Numbered from the stretch's first letter, positions 1 through 9,490 are shown. The stretch: 64,000 nt of DNA from UBA11574 sp963752565 (GCA_963752565.1 CAVVZC010000019.1:1-64000), one strand, 5' to 3'. Notes: generated by a model not told the origin, from the sequence alone. Translations and numbers: made by a program.

Positions 1-80
1 GTATCTACACCATTCACAACAACAATTAATATACAGATATCATATTTTTCTAATGTTAGGTCAAGCCTGCCCTGTCGAAT

Positions 81-2889
81 TTAAGGCTCACCCATAAACA
101 CAAATGCTCCCCAATAGAATGGGTTAGCATAACCGTACCTATTTTTGACAATCTTCATTTCTTTGAGCGCTGCTTGCCTGAATGCTTGACACCTGTTCAT
201 CTTGCCCGACTGGATATTTTTGTAAAATTCGACCATAAGTTCCTTAGTTTCTCTATCTGGTACAGACCACATACTCATTATCAGACTTTTAACCCCTGCT
301 TGGGAAAAGGCACGTCTTAAACCAAACACCCCTTCTCCTGCATTTACCTCTCCAATTCCTGTATCGCAGGCGGAAAGAACTACCATGTCAGTTCCTCTTA
401 GCCTTAATCCAAGAATTTTTTCAGCGGTTACGATGCCAGTATTATTCTCAGGATCTTGGATTTGAGGGCGTTATTGGCTCCGGCAAGGGCTATGCCGGAA
501 CGTAACAAAGGATTTTCAATTTTGATCCTGTTACTACCTGGCTTAGGTAAGATAGATATTCCTCTGAACATATTTTCATTTATCAATTCGCTTAAATCCT
601 GATCTTTTAAAAAAAAACCATGTGTGGCAAGATGGAGGATTCTGGGAGCCTTTTTTCGTTTAAGTAGATCTTCAATTGCTTCTTTGCCAATATACAGTTC
701 TACGCTATCTCTTTCCGAGGATATTCTTTATCTCATTAACTTCTTTTCGGGTTCCTGGTAGCCTTGCTAAAAGTAAACCCTTTCAAATCAGAGGATCGCT
801 TTGTTATTTCTTTTTTTTTGGTTGAGTTCAAATCTAACTTTTTCAAGATCGTATCCTTTTCCTCAGCACCCAAGTCAAAATCAGGATCTCCGATAAGCAG
901 AGCCTTTTTTCCTTGCTCCTTGATCTGTCCAAAACCAATTATATCTCTACCGGCAGCTAAATAATTAAATGTGTAGTCTTCAATGAGAAATTTACCATTG
1001 GATTTCTGAAGTATCTCAAAGGGAATTAAATTTAAGTTTCCATCTGGAGAAATGAAGATATCCTTTACATTGCCAAGTTCATTTTTCAAAGGCTCAAATA
1101 AAAGATCATACATCGTTCTACATGATTGGATGATCATGGCATCTTTTAAATCTTTCAGGTTGGCGATCGCTTCTTTGAATCTGGTCAATTCTTTGTCAAT
1201 CTGATTGACTTCTCCAAGATCGATCATACCCACTTTGTCCCCTTTGCCAGCATGGAGAACAAAGACTAAATAATGTGCAGGCTTCAATTTTGGCTCTTTA
1301 AGTAAAGTTTTGAAGTCGGGCATTTCAACTCTTGCAAATTCTAAAAGAACTGTATTTTGTGGAAGGCTTGATGCCACTTTGGCACAATCAGCATTTGCAA
1401 TTTTTTGTTTCAAAGCGAATGCCTGGCTTAATTGACTGAGCTTGGTTTCCAGTTTCTCTTTTTGTGCTTTTAAAATAGCTATTTTCTTTTGATAATATTT
1501 AGGGCTTTTTTCCCCTGGGCCGGAAAAGGTAAGTATTGATAGCTCGGTTCTGACCATGGATAAATCCTGGAATGTTTGCTCCACCAAGGGGTTATCTGAG
1601 TATATTAATGCTTCCTGAAAACGCTTTTGAGCTTCCAGAATGATCCCCTTCCTTTTGAGCCAGATATTGAGAGCATCTTTTCTGTATAGATGATTTTGTG
1701 ATAGGTGTTGGACAATTAGGCTAAGGAAAACATACAGACTCAATTTTTTTTCGGCAAGAAACTTTAATTGTTGATCCTCAGATGTAAACCTAAAAATTTG
1801 ATCTATGGACTTGCTTTCAATATCCAGTGCCTGCCTTAAAAAATCGTATGCTTTCTCAAAGTCCCCCAAAGCAGAAAAAAGTAAAGATAGGTTGTTTAGG
1901 ACGACTGCTACACGAGGATGGTCCGATCCCAGTGTCTTCTTTAGGATGGCTAATGAGCGTTGATTGAGGGATTTAGCCTTAGCATAGTCTCCCAAAGCAA
2001 TATAAATAAAGGCTAACTCGGCAAGGTTTGTGGCCACACGAGGGTTCTCTGTCCCCAGTGCCTTTTCATTGATAGCCAATGAGCGTTGTAAAAGGGATTT
2101 AGCCTTAGCGTAGTCTCCTAAATCTCTATAAAGAACTGCTAAGCTGTCCAAGCTTGATGCCACTAAGAAATTCTCCGGTCCCAAGGCTTTTATCCTAATG
2201 GCCAATGAGCGTTGTAAGAGTGATTCAGCCTTAGTATAGTTAGCTGAGTACTGGTAAGTAATAGCGAGGTACTGAAGGCTTATTGCCACATCAGGGTGGT
2301 TTTGTCCCAGGGCCTTCTCTCTGATAGCCAAGGAGCGCTGCAAGAGCTGTTCAGCCTTAGAATAATCTTCTATAGCGATATAAAGTTCGGCCAAGTTATC
2401 CAAGTTGGCTGCTACCAGAGGATGCTCTGACCCAAAGGCTTTTTCCCTTATGGTTAAGGATCGCTGATACAGTGGTTCGGCTTTAGCGTAATCGCCTAAA
2501 GCGGTATAAAGAAGGGCTAAATTATTGAGGATGTTTGCTACATTAGGATCCTCTGGCCCCAGGTTTTTCTCATAGATATGCAGCGAGCGTTTAAAGAGAG
2601 GCTCAGCTTTAGCGTAATCACCTAAATAGTAATAAAGCAAGGCCAAATAGTTAAGGCTTGATGCCACGTCGGGATGCTCTGGCCCAAAGGCTTTTTCCCT
2701 TATCGACAGAACTTCTTTAGCAATTGGAATAGCTTCTGAGTAACGGCCTTGCCCATAAAGATTGATCACTTGTTGTTGAAGGGTTTCAACCTTTTCAAGA
2801 TTGCCTTCTTGTGTATAGGAAAGCTGTGGTATGGATAGAAACAAAAGAATGGAAATAGCAATACTAACTATATTCTGAGTCCTATTCAT
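81..2889 (-). pseudogene. TPR-CHAT protein, frameshifted (decayed caspase-like protease)
   Basis: The 5' part (2889 down to 736) opens with a signal peptide (hydrophobic stretch about residues 9-24) followed by about eight 42-residue kinesin-light-chain-like TPRs of the type GDYAKAEPLYQRSLTIREKA, then a helical linker and the start of a CHAT domain (LIGDPDFDLG). The CHAT domain continues in other frames: about 720-450 carries the His motif LATHGFF, and 386-81 carries the Cys motif VLSACDTG and the end WGAFVFMGEP. At least three frame changes (near 755, 720 and 450) separate these parts, while both catalytic motifs are still readable, so decay or assembly error is recent. CHAT proteins are caspase-like peptidases, often regulated by TPR sensor arms; the substrate here is unknown. 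The gene lies on the integrase side of tRNA-Phe and may be part of a mobile segment. Confidence 0.8.
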
Positions 2890-3052
2890 GGTTATATTTT
2901 TTCCTGTTGATTAAGCCGTCTAAAGAAATGAGACGATTCCATGTCTGAACCATCAATTCCCAAAAATTCATGGTTTCTCACCAAAATGGAACAAGGGATA
3001 TCTTGTCACTACATCAACAATGGCTGTCTTTGTGAGATCTAAATCGGTATCA

Positions 3053-3090
3053 ATGAAAATACAAAACCCCACCTCTATGGGAAATGGGGT
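3053..3090 (-). terminator. Rho-independent terminator downstream of the small Cys-rich gene
   Basis: Read on the minus strand, a CCCCAT arm (3089-3084) pairs with GTGGGG (3072-3067, last pair a G-T wobble) and is followed by TTTTGTATTTT. It lies 40-75 bases after the stop codon of the Cys-rich gene that ends at 3128 and would end the two-gene minus-strand unit. Confidence 0.5.
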
Positions 3091-3127
3091 AATGATAATC
3101 AGTCCATGGCAACCTTTCGGTTACAGG

Positions 3128-3271
3128 TTATTTTTTAGCTTTCTTTGCTGATTTCGGGAGTTTTCTGAGACAGTTTTTATCTTCACGGACAATTGCACAG
3201 ATTTTCCGGTTATGAATCTCTTTGCAGTTAGCGTGATTATACAAAGGGCATTCTGGGTACTGTTTTGACAT
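3128..3271 (-). CDS. Small four-cysteine basic protein (47 aa)
   Basis: I do not recognise a named family. The 47-residue product has four evenly spaced cysteines (C8, C16, C25, C34), two histidines (H13, H20) and a very lysine-rich tail (KLPKSAKKAKK). The cysteine spacing could hold a structural metal. I chose the ATG at 3271 over a longer in-frame start at 3313 because the upstream ribbon-helix-helix gene stops at 3274, leaving a TAA-GG-ATG junction that indicates translational coupling. Downstream is a terminator-like hairpin. Its pairing with an RHH regulator next to an integrase suggests a two-gene module of mobile-element origin; whether it acts as a toxin, a partner or a nucleic-acid binder is not visible. 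Confidence 0.55.
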   Translation of the reverse strand: MSKQYPECPLYNHANCKEIHNRKICAIVREDKNCLRKLPKSAKKAKK

Positions 3272-3273
3272 CC

Positions 3274-3426
3274 TTATTTGTTGCCCTTCTTTTTGTACTT
3301 TTTGAGAAGCCACACAATAGCCTCTTCGAGTAAATCATTAACAGACCGGTCCAAGTCAATGGCAAGTTTTTTAATTTCTTTGAGAGCGTCTTCTTTAATA
3401 GTGGTTGTGAATTGTTTTCGTTTCAT
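3274..3426 (-). CDS. Ribbon-helix-helix (CopG/Arc-like) DNA-binding protein, 50 aa
   Basis: The 50-residue product begins KRKQFTTTIKEDALKEIKKL and continues with a DRSVNDLLEEAI helix, matching the beta-strand/helix/helix plan of RHH repressors: a basic, Thr-rich strand (residues 2-10) for the major groove, helix A (about 12-23) and helix B (about 28-44) after the DRSV turn. RHH proteins bind palindromic operators as dimers and often repress their own operon. A perfect TACAATTGTA palindrome sits 90-100 bases upstream, inside the divergent integrase promoter, which fits control of both directions. The gene is coupled to the Cys-rich gene starting 2 bases after its stop. It could be an antitoxin or an excisionase-type regulator. 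Confidence 0.65.
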   Translation of the reverse strand: MKRKQFTTTIKEDALKEIKKLAIDLDRSVNDLLEEAIVWLLKKYKKKGNK

Positions 3427-3500
3427 AAAAAAGATTCATATCAAATTTGCCTATTTTTGCAATGTAAAAACAGAGACAAGCGAATGATCTCACAATTTTC

Positions 3501-3529
3501 TTGACAACACCATTATACAATTGTACAAG
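3501..3529 (+). promoter_or_regulatory. Sigma-70-type promoter with internal palindromic operator, divergent int/RHH region
   Basis: TTGACA (3501-3506) is followed after 17 bases by TACAAG (3524-3529). The spacer contains the perfect palindrome TACAATTGTA (3516-3525). On the other strand TATAAT can be read at 3517-3512, so a leftward promoter may overlap. The site lies between the RHH gene (minus strand) and the integrase (plus strand), where an RHH dimer could repress both. Confidence 0.5.
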
Positions 3530-3571
3530 TATATACAGGCACAATTTGTATTAAACCAAAACCACAGTAAA

Positions 3572-3691
3572 ATGAAAAACCAATTATCAAACATAGCGCT
3601 TGAAGGAACCTGCAGCGGTGACGTTGTGGGCGGTTTATTACTGTGGACCGTGGGAATCCTTCAGGCGCTTTTGTTTTTGAAAGGGGGTTAA
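3572..3691 (+). CDS. Possible 39-aa hydrophobic small protein upstream of the integrase
   Basis: An ATG at 3572 opens a 39-residue frame whose second half is hydrophobic (GGLLLWTVGILQALLFLKGG), ending TAA two bases before the integrase ATG. The tight junction suggests co-translation, but no convincing ribosome-binding site precedes 3572 and the peptide has no recognised family. It could simply be the integrase leader. Confidence 0.25.
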   Translation: MKNQLSNIALEGTCSGDVVGGLLLWTVGILQALLFLKGG

Positions 3692-3693
3692 TC

Positions 3694-4765
3694 ATGGGAA
3701 GCATCTATAAAAGGGGTAATACTTATTGGATTCAGTATTACCGAAACGGTAAACCTTACCGTGAAACCACAAAGAGCAAGAAAGAGGCCGATGCAAAGCG
3801 CTTATTGAAAAAGCGTGAGGGCGAAATCTCAGAGGGTAAACTTCCGGGCATTTACTTTGACCGTGTGAAGTTTGATGAACTGGCAGAGGGTTTTCTCAGG
3901 GATTACCGTATTAATCAGAGAAAGTCACTTGTAAGGGCAAAGAGAAGCACAGGACACCTTAAACGATACTTTGAAGGGTATAGAGTGCCGGAAATCACAA
4001 GCCCCAAGATAGAGACTTACGTTGAAAGCCGATTAAAGGAAGGCGCTGCAAATGCCACAATCAACCGTGAACTATCGGCATTGAAAAGGATGTTGAATAT
4101 CGGAGCAAGGCAGACCCCCCCAAAGGTTGACCGTGTGCCTTATATCCCTTTGCTGAAAGAAAACAACGTACGCAAGGGATTCTTTGAACATGCCGAGTTT
4201 GTGGCATTAAGGGATACCCTACCCCCTTATCTCAAAGGCTTTGTAACATTCGCTTATAAAACAGGTTGGAGACTGTCAGAGATAACAGACTTAACATGGA
4301 ATCAGGTTGACCTTGATAATGGCTATAGTTAGGCTTGAAGTTGGAGAGACTAAAAACGATGATGCCAGAACGGTCTATCTTGATGATGAGCTTAGGGAGA
4401 TTTTCCGTACACAATGGGAAAACCGCAAGAACCTTTTACCCTATGTGTTTCTAAATGAAAAGGGAACTGACAAGGTACAGCGTTTTGACAAGTCTTGGAA
4501 AACAGCTTGCAAAAAAGCGAAGATAGGACATAGGCATTTTCACGATTTCAGACGTACGGCGGTTAGGAATATGGTTAGGGCGGGTATCCCTGAAGGTGTG
4601 GCAATGAAGATTTCGGGCCATAAGACAAGGGCGGTATTTGAACGGTATAATATCGTAAACGATGCAGATTTGAAACTTGCAGCACAAAAACAGGAGCTTT
4701 ATTTACAGACACAAAAAGACACAATTTCAAGCACAATCCACGATTTCAAACAAAAAAGAGGCTAA
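3694..4765 (+). pseudogene. Tyrosine recombinase (phage-type integrase), single frameshift
   Basis: The start is the ATG at 3694 after an AAGGGGG ribosome-binding site (MGSIYKRGNTYWIQYYR, an AP2/Arm-type DNA-binding N-terminus). A SAM-like core-binding domain spans about residues 55-150. The catalytic domain starts in the first frame with the first catalytic Arg (TGWRLSEI), then shifts at about 4321-4330, where one extra base turns GIVRLEVGETKND into GYS-stop. The second frame continues to 4765 with HDFRRTAV (His-x-x-Arg), SGHKT and the nucleophile Tyr in FERYNIV. Every catalytic element except continuity is present, so loss is recent or a sequencing error. The 3' end lies 40 bases from the 3' end of tRNA-Phe, the usual arrangement for elements that use a tRNA gene as attB. 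Confidence 0.85.
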
Positions 4766-4805
4766 CCTCAATGTTGGCTAACCCCTTAAAGATAATGCCT
4801 TTTAT

Positions 4806-4881
4806 TGGTGCCGAGGGACAGAATCGAACTGCCGACACGGGGATTTTCAGTCCCCTGCTCTACCGACTGAGCTACCTCGGC
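4806..4881 (-). tRNA. tRNA-Phe(GAA)
   Basis: On the minus strand the 76-base sequence folds into a full cloverleaf: acceptor GCCGAGG/CCTCGGC, D-stem GCTC/GAGC, anticodon stem GGGGA/TCCCC with loop CTGAAAA (anticodon GAA), T-stem GGCAG/CTGTC with TTCGATT loop, and encoded CCA. It lies 25 bases downstream of rsmE on the same strand. Its 3' end faces the integrase gene, so it is the likely attachment site of the adjacent accessory segment. Confidence 0.97.
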
Positions 4882-4906
4882 ATGGCCTTAAAAAAACCAA
4901 AAATTA

Positions 4907-5677
4907 TTAGACCTCCTTTTTTTTGTCAAGATATTTTTGACCCATATCACCAAAAAGATATTGCAGCAAAACACAGGCTGTTACGGTGGCTGTTTCGGCT
5001 CTTAAGATTCGAGGCCCTAATCCGACTGTGATAAACCCACGATCCCTGGCTTTTTCAATTTCCTTTAGGGTGAACCCCCCTTCGGGTCCTATCAGGGCAA
5101 AAACGGTATTAATTGGGCCATCTGGTCTCAGCAGGTTGGCATGAACAGGCTGTAATTCATCTTCCCAGAAAGCGACCTTAAGGTCGCAAAACTGACCCAG
5201 ATTCAACATTTCTTCAAAGGATACGGTTTCACCAATTTCCATGATACACCCTCGTCTGCACTGTTTGAGGGCTTCTTTTGCAATTTTTTCCCAGCGTTTC
5301 GTGCGTGTTAAAAGCTGCTTATTATCGGGCCTCGGGACAGATCTCTCGGCAATAAAAGGTATCCATTTTATGATACCGAGTTCACTGAGCTGCCGGACAA
5401 GACCATCCATTTTTCTTTCTTTTAAAAACGCCTGGGCAACAATAATTTGGAGCGGCGATTCTGCCGTTGACGAAAAGCGACGACTGAGCGACACCTTAAC
5501 CCTTCCGGGAGATAAATCGACGATTTTGGCTTCGTATTCAAATCCTTTCCCGTCGAATAGCCCGATTTTATCACCGGGCTTCATGCGTAAAACAGTCTTT
5601 ATATGTCTGGCATCAGGACCGGTAATACTTAATATTGAATCTTCACGTCCCGATGGTTTAATGAAAAAGTAGCGCAT
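4907..5677 (-). CDS. rsmE: 16S rRNA (uracil1498-N3)-methyltransferase RsmE
   Basis: RsmE methylates N3 of U1498 in the 16S rRNA of the small subunit, using SAM. The 256-residue length matches the family. The N-terminal PUA-like domain (about 1-70, with HIKTVLRMKPGDKIGLFDGKG) is followed by a SPOUT methyltransferase domain with the trefoil-knot signatures LIGPEGGFTLKEIEKA (about 197-212) and LGPRILRAETATV (about 222-234), which form the SAM site. The start MRYFFIKPS at 5677 matches the family N-terminus. tRNA-Phe follows on the same strand. Confidence 0.93.
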   Translation of the reverse strand: MRYFFIKPSGREDSILSITGPDARHIKTVLRMKPGDKIGLFDGKGFEYEAKIVDLSPGRVKVSLSRRFSSTAESPLQIIVAQAFLKERKMDGLVRQLSELGIIKWIPFIAERSVPRPDNKQLLTRTKRWEKIAKEALKQCRRGCIMEIGETVSFEEMLNLGQFCDLKVAFWEDELQPVHANLLRPDGPINTVFALIGPEGGFTLKEIEKARDRGFITVGLGPRILRAETATVTACVLLQYLFGDMGQKYLDKKKEV

Positions 5678-5809
5678 ACGGCCTTTTACAACTCAAACAG
5701 GTCGGCTGTAAATCATTTTTTTTATGCTTTTCTGTTATTAACTCGCCCTATTGATACTATGTATCCATACAATACGATTATAAAGTGGATTTGTAAAAAG
5801 GCAAATATC

Positions 5810-5838
5810 TTGACACGCTTTATACCATGTGATAAATT
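5810..5838 (+). promoter_or_regulatory. Sigma-70-type promoter for the acidic protein gene
   Basis: A consensus TTGACA (5810-5815) and TAAATT (5833-5838) are separated by exactly 17 bases and lie about 60 bases upstream of the chosen start codon at 5899. No other gene reads rightward here. Confidence 0.55.
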
Positions 5839-5898
5839 TTCGAGGATTATAGGGTGTTTGTTTAAAAATGACACTTTATGGCTAACGGGAGAGCGGAT

Positions 5899-6552
5899 AT
5901 GACTGAGCCAAATGAACCAGACAAAAAAAATAATGAAACCGAATCAACCACAGACGAAGCGATCATAGAGCTTGAGGAAGAGGCAGCAGAGGGGCCAAAA
6001 GGCGACGAAGAAATTATCGATCTCTTAGAAGCTGTCGAAGAACAGGAACCGGTAGAAGATGAAGCAATAATAGAACTTAAAAAAGAGACCATAGATGAAC
6101 CAAAAGGCGACGAAGAAATTATCGATCTTTTAGAAGCTGCCGAAGAATCTCCCCAGGAAATCGAAGACATTGGTGAGCCTATTTCGGAGGCAGCAGCCGC
6201 TTCGCATGCATTTGATGATATCGATGAATTAGACAACGACCTTATAAAAGAAACGGTTGATTTTGCTGATGAATTAGATACAGACGCGACAATAGATGAC
6301 GCGTTGGAAGATGATTTTGCTGATTCACTAGGCATTGAACTCGATTCTAAAGAAGATTTTTCAGGGGATCTTATTGAGGCTGACAGGATAACGGACGAAA
6401 AAATAGAAGCAGCTTTGGAACGTGTAATAAAAAAGGTGTTTTACGAAAAGATCGACCGCATTCTAGCAGGGGCAATTGAAAAATCGGTTACAAGGGAAAT
6501 AGAAAAATTGAAAAAGGCACTGCTTGAAGACCCACCTGGTGGTGAAAAATAA
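5899..6552 (+). CDS. Highly acidic repeat protein of unknown function upstream of valS
   Basis: I do not recognise a named family. The 217-residue protein is dominated by Asp/Glu and has no membrane segment. Residues about 18-90 form two tandem ~36-residue repeats, each carrying DEAIIEL and PKGDEEIIDLLEA, followed by a disordered acidic stretch. The C-terminal ~45 residues are amphipathic and basic (ALERVIKKVFYEKIDRILAG, then EIEKLKKALLE) and probably form a helical bundle or oligomerisation/docking module. This plan, an acidic linker plus a C-terminal helical module, resembles polar scaffold proteins of the PopZ type in outline only. I prefer the ATG at 5899, which has GGGAGAG five bases upstream, over the ATG at 5878, which has none. 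A promoter precedes the gene and a terminator follows it, so it is monocistronic. Confidence 0.7.
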   Translation: MTEPNEPDKKNNETESTTDEAIIELEEEAAEGPKGDEEIIDLLEAVEEQEPVEDEAIIELKKETIDEPKGDEEIIDLLEAAEESPQEIEDIGEPISEAAAASHAFDDIDELDNDLIKETVDFADELDTDATIDDALEDDFADSLGIELDSKEDFSGDLIEADRITDEKIEAALERVIKKVFYEKIDRILAGAIEKSVTREIEKLKKALLEDPPGGEK

Positions 6553-6626
6553 TTGTTACATTTTGATGAGATTTATATTCTGCCTGATTGATCTGATTAC
6601 AGCCAAAAATCAAATGAAAAAGAACC

Positions 6627-6652
6627 GGGGATTATTTAATAATCCCCTTTTC
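6627..6652 (+). terminator. Intrinsic terminator after the acidic protein gene
   Basis: A GGGGATTATT/AATAATCCCC hairpin (6627-6647) is followed by TTTTC. It separates the acidic protein gene (ends 6552) from valS (starts 6822). Confidence 0.75.
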
Positions 6653-6821
6653 AATTTGAATCATATGCATCAATATGTCACGATTAATTAATCGCTTATT
6701 GATAATTATTGTGTGCTTTATGTTAAATAAATTTCTAAATTGAATCACGAAATTCAATCGTTATAATTTCCTGGCGCAATTTGAACCGCTTAATTTAGGT
6801 TAGATTAAGGAGTAAAAACAT

Positions 6822-9485
6822 ATGAGTTCCAATCTTCTTGACAAAGGTTATGAACCACATGATGTGGAAAAACGATGGTACGATTTCTGGGAAAAAGAAC
6901 GATTGTTTTCGGCCGGTGAGTCGGAAAGCACTCAGAAATGTTATTCCATTGTAATACCGCCACCCAATGTTACCGGTGTCCTTCACATGGGACATGCATT
7001 AAACAATACATTACAGGATATTCTCTGTCGCTACAGAAGACTTCGAGGGGATAACGTTCTTTGGATGCCGGGTACCGATCATGCCGGCATCGCCACTCAA
7101 AATGTTGTTGAAAAAAAGCTTGCAAGCGAGGGACTGAGTCGTCACCAGGTTGGCAGGGAAAAATTCATTGAAGCGGTCTGGGAGTGGCGCAGTGAGTATG
7201 GCAGTGCGATTATCAATCAGCTCAAACGTCTTGGCGCTTCGTGCGATTGGGACAGAGAACGTTTCACGATGGACGAAGGGCTTTCAAGTGCCGTCCGCAA
7301 GGTCTTTGTAACACTCTATCAAGAAGGTCTTATATACCGTGGCAATTACATTATTAACTGGTGCAACCGCTGCCATACAGCGCTTGCAGATTTAGAAGTG
7401 GCCCACGAAGTCCATGACGGTTTTCTGTATCATTTCCGATATCCCTTTTCAGACGGAAAAGGGAATGTCGTTATCGCAACGACCCGGCCTGAAACCATGC
7501 TGGGCGATACAGCAGTGGCTGTAAATCCGGATGATGAGCGCTATCACGGCCTTGAATCTCAAAAAATAATGCTTCCTCTAATGAACAGAGAGATCCCCAT
7601 CATCAAAGACAAATATGTCGATATGTCTTTTGGAACCGGCGCCCTCAAAATTACCCCGGCCCATGATCCCAATGACTTTGAAATTGGAAACCGGCATAAC
7701 CTTGATCGGGTTAAGGTCATCGATGATAACGGTCTAATGACATCGGAAGCCGGAAAATTTGAAAACATGGACCGGTTCCAATGCAGGGAAGCTGTGGTTG
7801 AAGCACTTAAAAAAGAGGGGCTTTTTGAAAAAATCGAACCCTATCAGTACAATATCGGTCACTGTTATCGATGCAACACCATCATTGAACCAAATTTGTC
7901 AAAGCAGTGGTTTGTCAAAGCCAAACCTCTTGCCGAAAAAGCCATCGATGCGGTCAATAACGGCGATACTCGAATCGTCCCTGAAATATGGACGAAAACG
8001 TACTTTGAATGGATGAACAACATAAAAGACTGGTGTATTTCAAGGCAGATATGGTGGGGGCATCAGATTCCGGCATGGACATGTGAAACGTGCAATGAAG
8101 TTGTCGTAGCCATGAATGCACCTGATACATGTCCGGCCTGTAAAGGAACTGATCTTATACAAGATACAGATGTTCTGGATACCTGGTTCAGCTCTGCCCT
8201 GTGGCCTTTCTCGACCATGGGGTGGCCGGATGAAACACCGATACTAAAATTATTTTATCCCACATCTGTTCTTGTAACCGGTTTCGACATCCTCTTTTTC
8301 TGGGTCGCCCGAATGATGATGATGGGACTTCATTTTATGGGGGACGTGCCGTTTAAGGACGTTTACGTACATGCCCTGGTGCGTGATGAAGACGGCAAAA
8401 AGATGAGCAAATCAACCGGAAACGTCATCGATCCTTTAAGCGTTATCGACAACTATGGAACCGATGCATTCCGTTTTACTCTGACTGCATTTGCAGCCCA
8501 GGGCAGAGATGTTAAAATGTCTGAAAAACGTGTTGAAGGCTACAGAAATTTTATCAACAAGATCTGGAATGCAGCCCGGTTTGCGCTGATGCACATCGAC
8601 AAAGAACATAAAAATATACCCGATGAATCTCTTTCTCTGGTTGACAGATGGATTTTATCCAGACGCCATCGTGTTGCCGACAAAGTTTCCCAGGCTCTTG
8701 ACAGCTACAGGTTTAACGATGCTGCCGGAGTGCTCTACAACTTTGTCTGGCATGAATTCTGTGACTGGTACCTTGAAGCCATTAAACCCACCCTGTATGG
8801 AAATGAGGGCACGAAACGTAAGGAAGCAACATTGAGCGTTCTATGGCGCGTTCTTCATGACACGCTGATTCTACTCCATCCTTTTATACCCTTTGTCACG
8901 GAAGAAATTTGGGATAAGCTTCCAGGAACAAAAGACTCCATTATGAAATCCATATTTCCTTTAGATGCTTCCGATAACAGTCTTTGCAGGGATATGGAAG
9001 CAGAATCAATAATGGCGCTTATCTCAGGAATCATATCCGGAATCAGAAACATAAGAGGAGAGATGAATATTTCACCTTCTCTATCGCTGGCCGTTACCGT
9101 CCATTCACAGGAAGAATCCACACGAGGAACCATAGAGCAGTACAAAGACATGATCATTAATCTGGCACGGCTTAAATCCTTTTCTGTGGAAAGTACGGGT
9201 CAGAGACCAACGTCAGCGGCAACATCTGTTGTCGACAACGCGACGATCTTTGTTAAATTAGAAGGAATTATTGATTTTGCCCAAGAAATTAATCGCCTTG
9301 ATAAGGAGATCAACAAACTGACCCATGAGTTAAACATTGTTTCAAAAAAACTTAGCAATGAGGACTTTCTCAGCAAGGCACCCAAAGATGTGGTTGAGAA
9401 CGTTAAAGAAAAACAAGAAACTCTCATAAAGAAGCAGCAAAAGCTTCAGACGAATTTGGATAAAATTAAGGAACTCGAGGCTTAG
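6822..9485 (+). CDS. valS: Valyl-tRNA synthetase
   Basis: This class I synthetase charges tRNA-Val in the cytoplasm. The 887-residue product has the HIGH-type motif GVLHMGHA (about 53-60) in the context PPPNVTGV, a CP1 editing domain (about 190-340), zinc-type Cys pairs (CETCNE and CPAC, about 420-445), the KMSKS motif (about 526-530), an anticodon-binding domain and a C-terminal coiled-coil arm (about 825-886) typical of ValS. The ATG at 6822 has AAGGAG nine bases upstream. nadC follows 72 bases downstream on the same strand. No T-box or other leader regulator is visible. Confidence 0.97.
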   Translation: MSSNLLDKGYEPHDVEKRWYDFWEKERLFSAGESESTQKCYSIVIPPPNVTGVLHMGHALNNTLQDILCRYRRLRGDNVLWMPGTDHAGIATQNVVEKKLASEGLSRHQVGREKFIEAVWEWRSEYGSAIINQLKRLGASCDWDRERFTMDEGLSSAVRKVFVTLYQEGLIYRGNYIINWCNRCHTALADLEVAHEVHDGFLYHFRYPFSDGKGNVVIATTRPETMLGDTAVAVNPDDERYHGLESQKIMLPLMNREIPIIKDKYVDMSFGTGALKITPAHDPNDFEIGNRHNLDRVKVIDDNGLMTSEAGKFENMDRFQCREAVVEALKKEGLFEKIEPYQYNIGHCYRCNTIIEPNLSKQWFVKAKPLAEKAIDAVNNGDTRIVPEIWTKTYFEWMNNIKDWCISRQIWWGHQIPAWTCETCNEVVVAMNAPDTCPACKGTDLIQDTDVLDTWFSSALWPFSTMGWPDETPILKLFYPTSVLVTGFDILFFWVARMMMMGLHFMGDVPFKDVYVHALVRDEDGKKMSKSTGNVIDPLSVIDNYGTDAFRFTLTAFAAQGRDVKMSEKRVEGYRNFINKIWNAARFALMHIDKEHKNIPDESLSLVDRWILSRRHRVADKVSQALDSYRFNDAAGVLYNFVWHEFCDWYLEAIKPTLYGNEGTKRKEATLSVLWRVLHDTLILLHPFIPFVTEEIWDKLPGTKDSIMKSIFPLDASDNSLCRDMEAESIMALISGIISGIRNIRGEMNISPSLSLAVTVHSQEESTRGTIEQYKDMIINLARLKSFSVESTGQRPTSAATSVVDNATIFVKLEGIIDFAQEINRLDKEINKLTHELNIVSKKLSNEDFLSKAPKDVVENVKEKQETLIKKQQKLQTNLDKIKELEA

Positions 9486-9490
9486 CCCGA

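Noticed and set aside
1850..2730. CRISPR-like regular repetition
   Set aside because: The ~126-base periodicity is coding (42-residue TPR units) with diverged copies, not short identical repeats with unique spacers.
4307..4332. Programmed frameshift in the integrase
   Set aside because: No slippery heptamer or downstream pseudoknot is evident at the junction; a simple one-base insertion explains it.
5862..6335. Serine-rich minus-strand frame opposite the acidic gene
   Set aside because: Its Ser/Ala runs are the antisense of the GAA/GAC-rich acidic codons; no ribosome-binding site or family.
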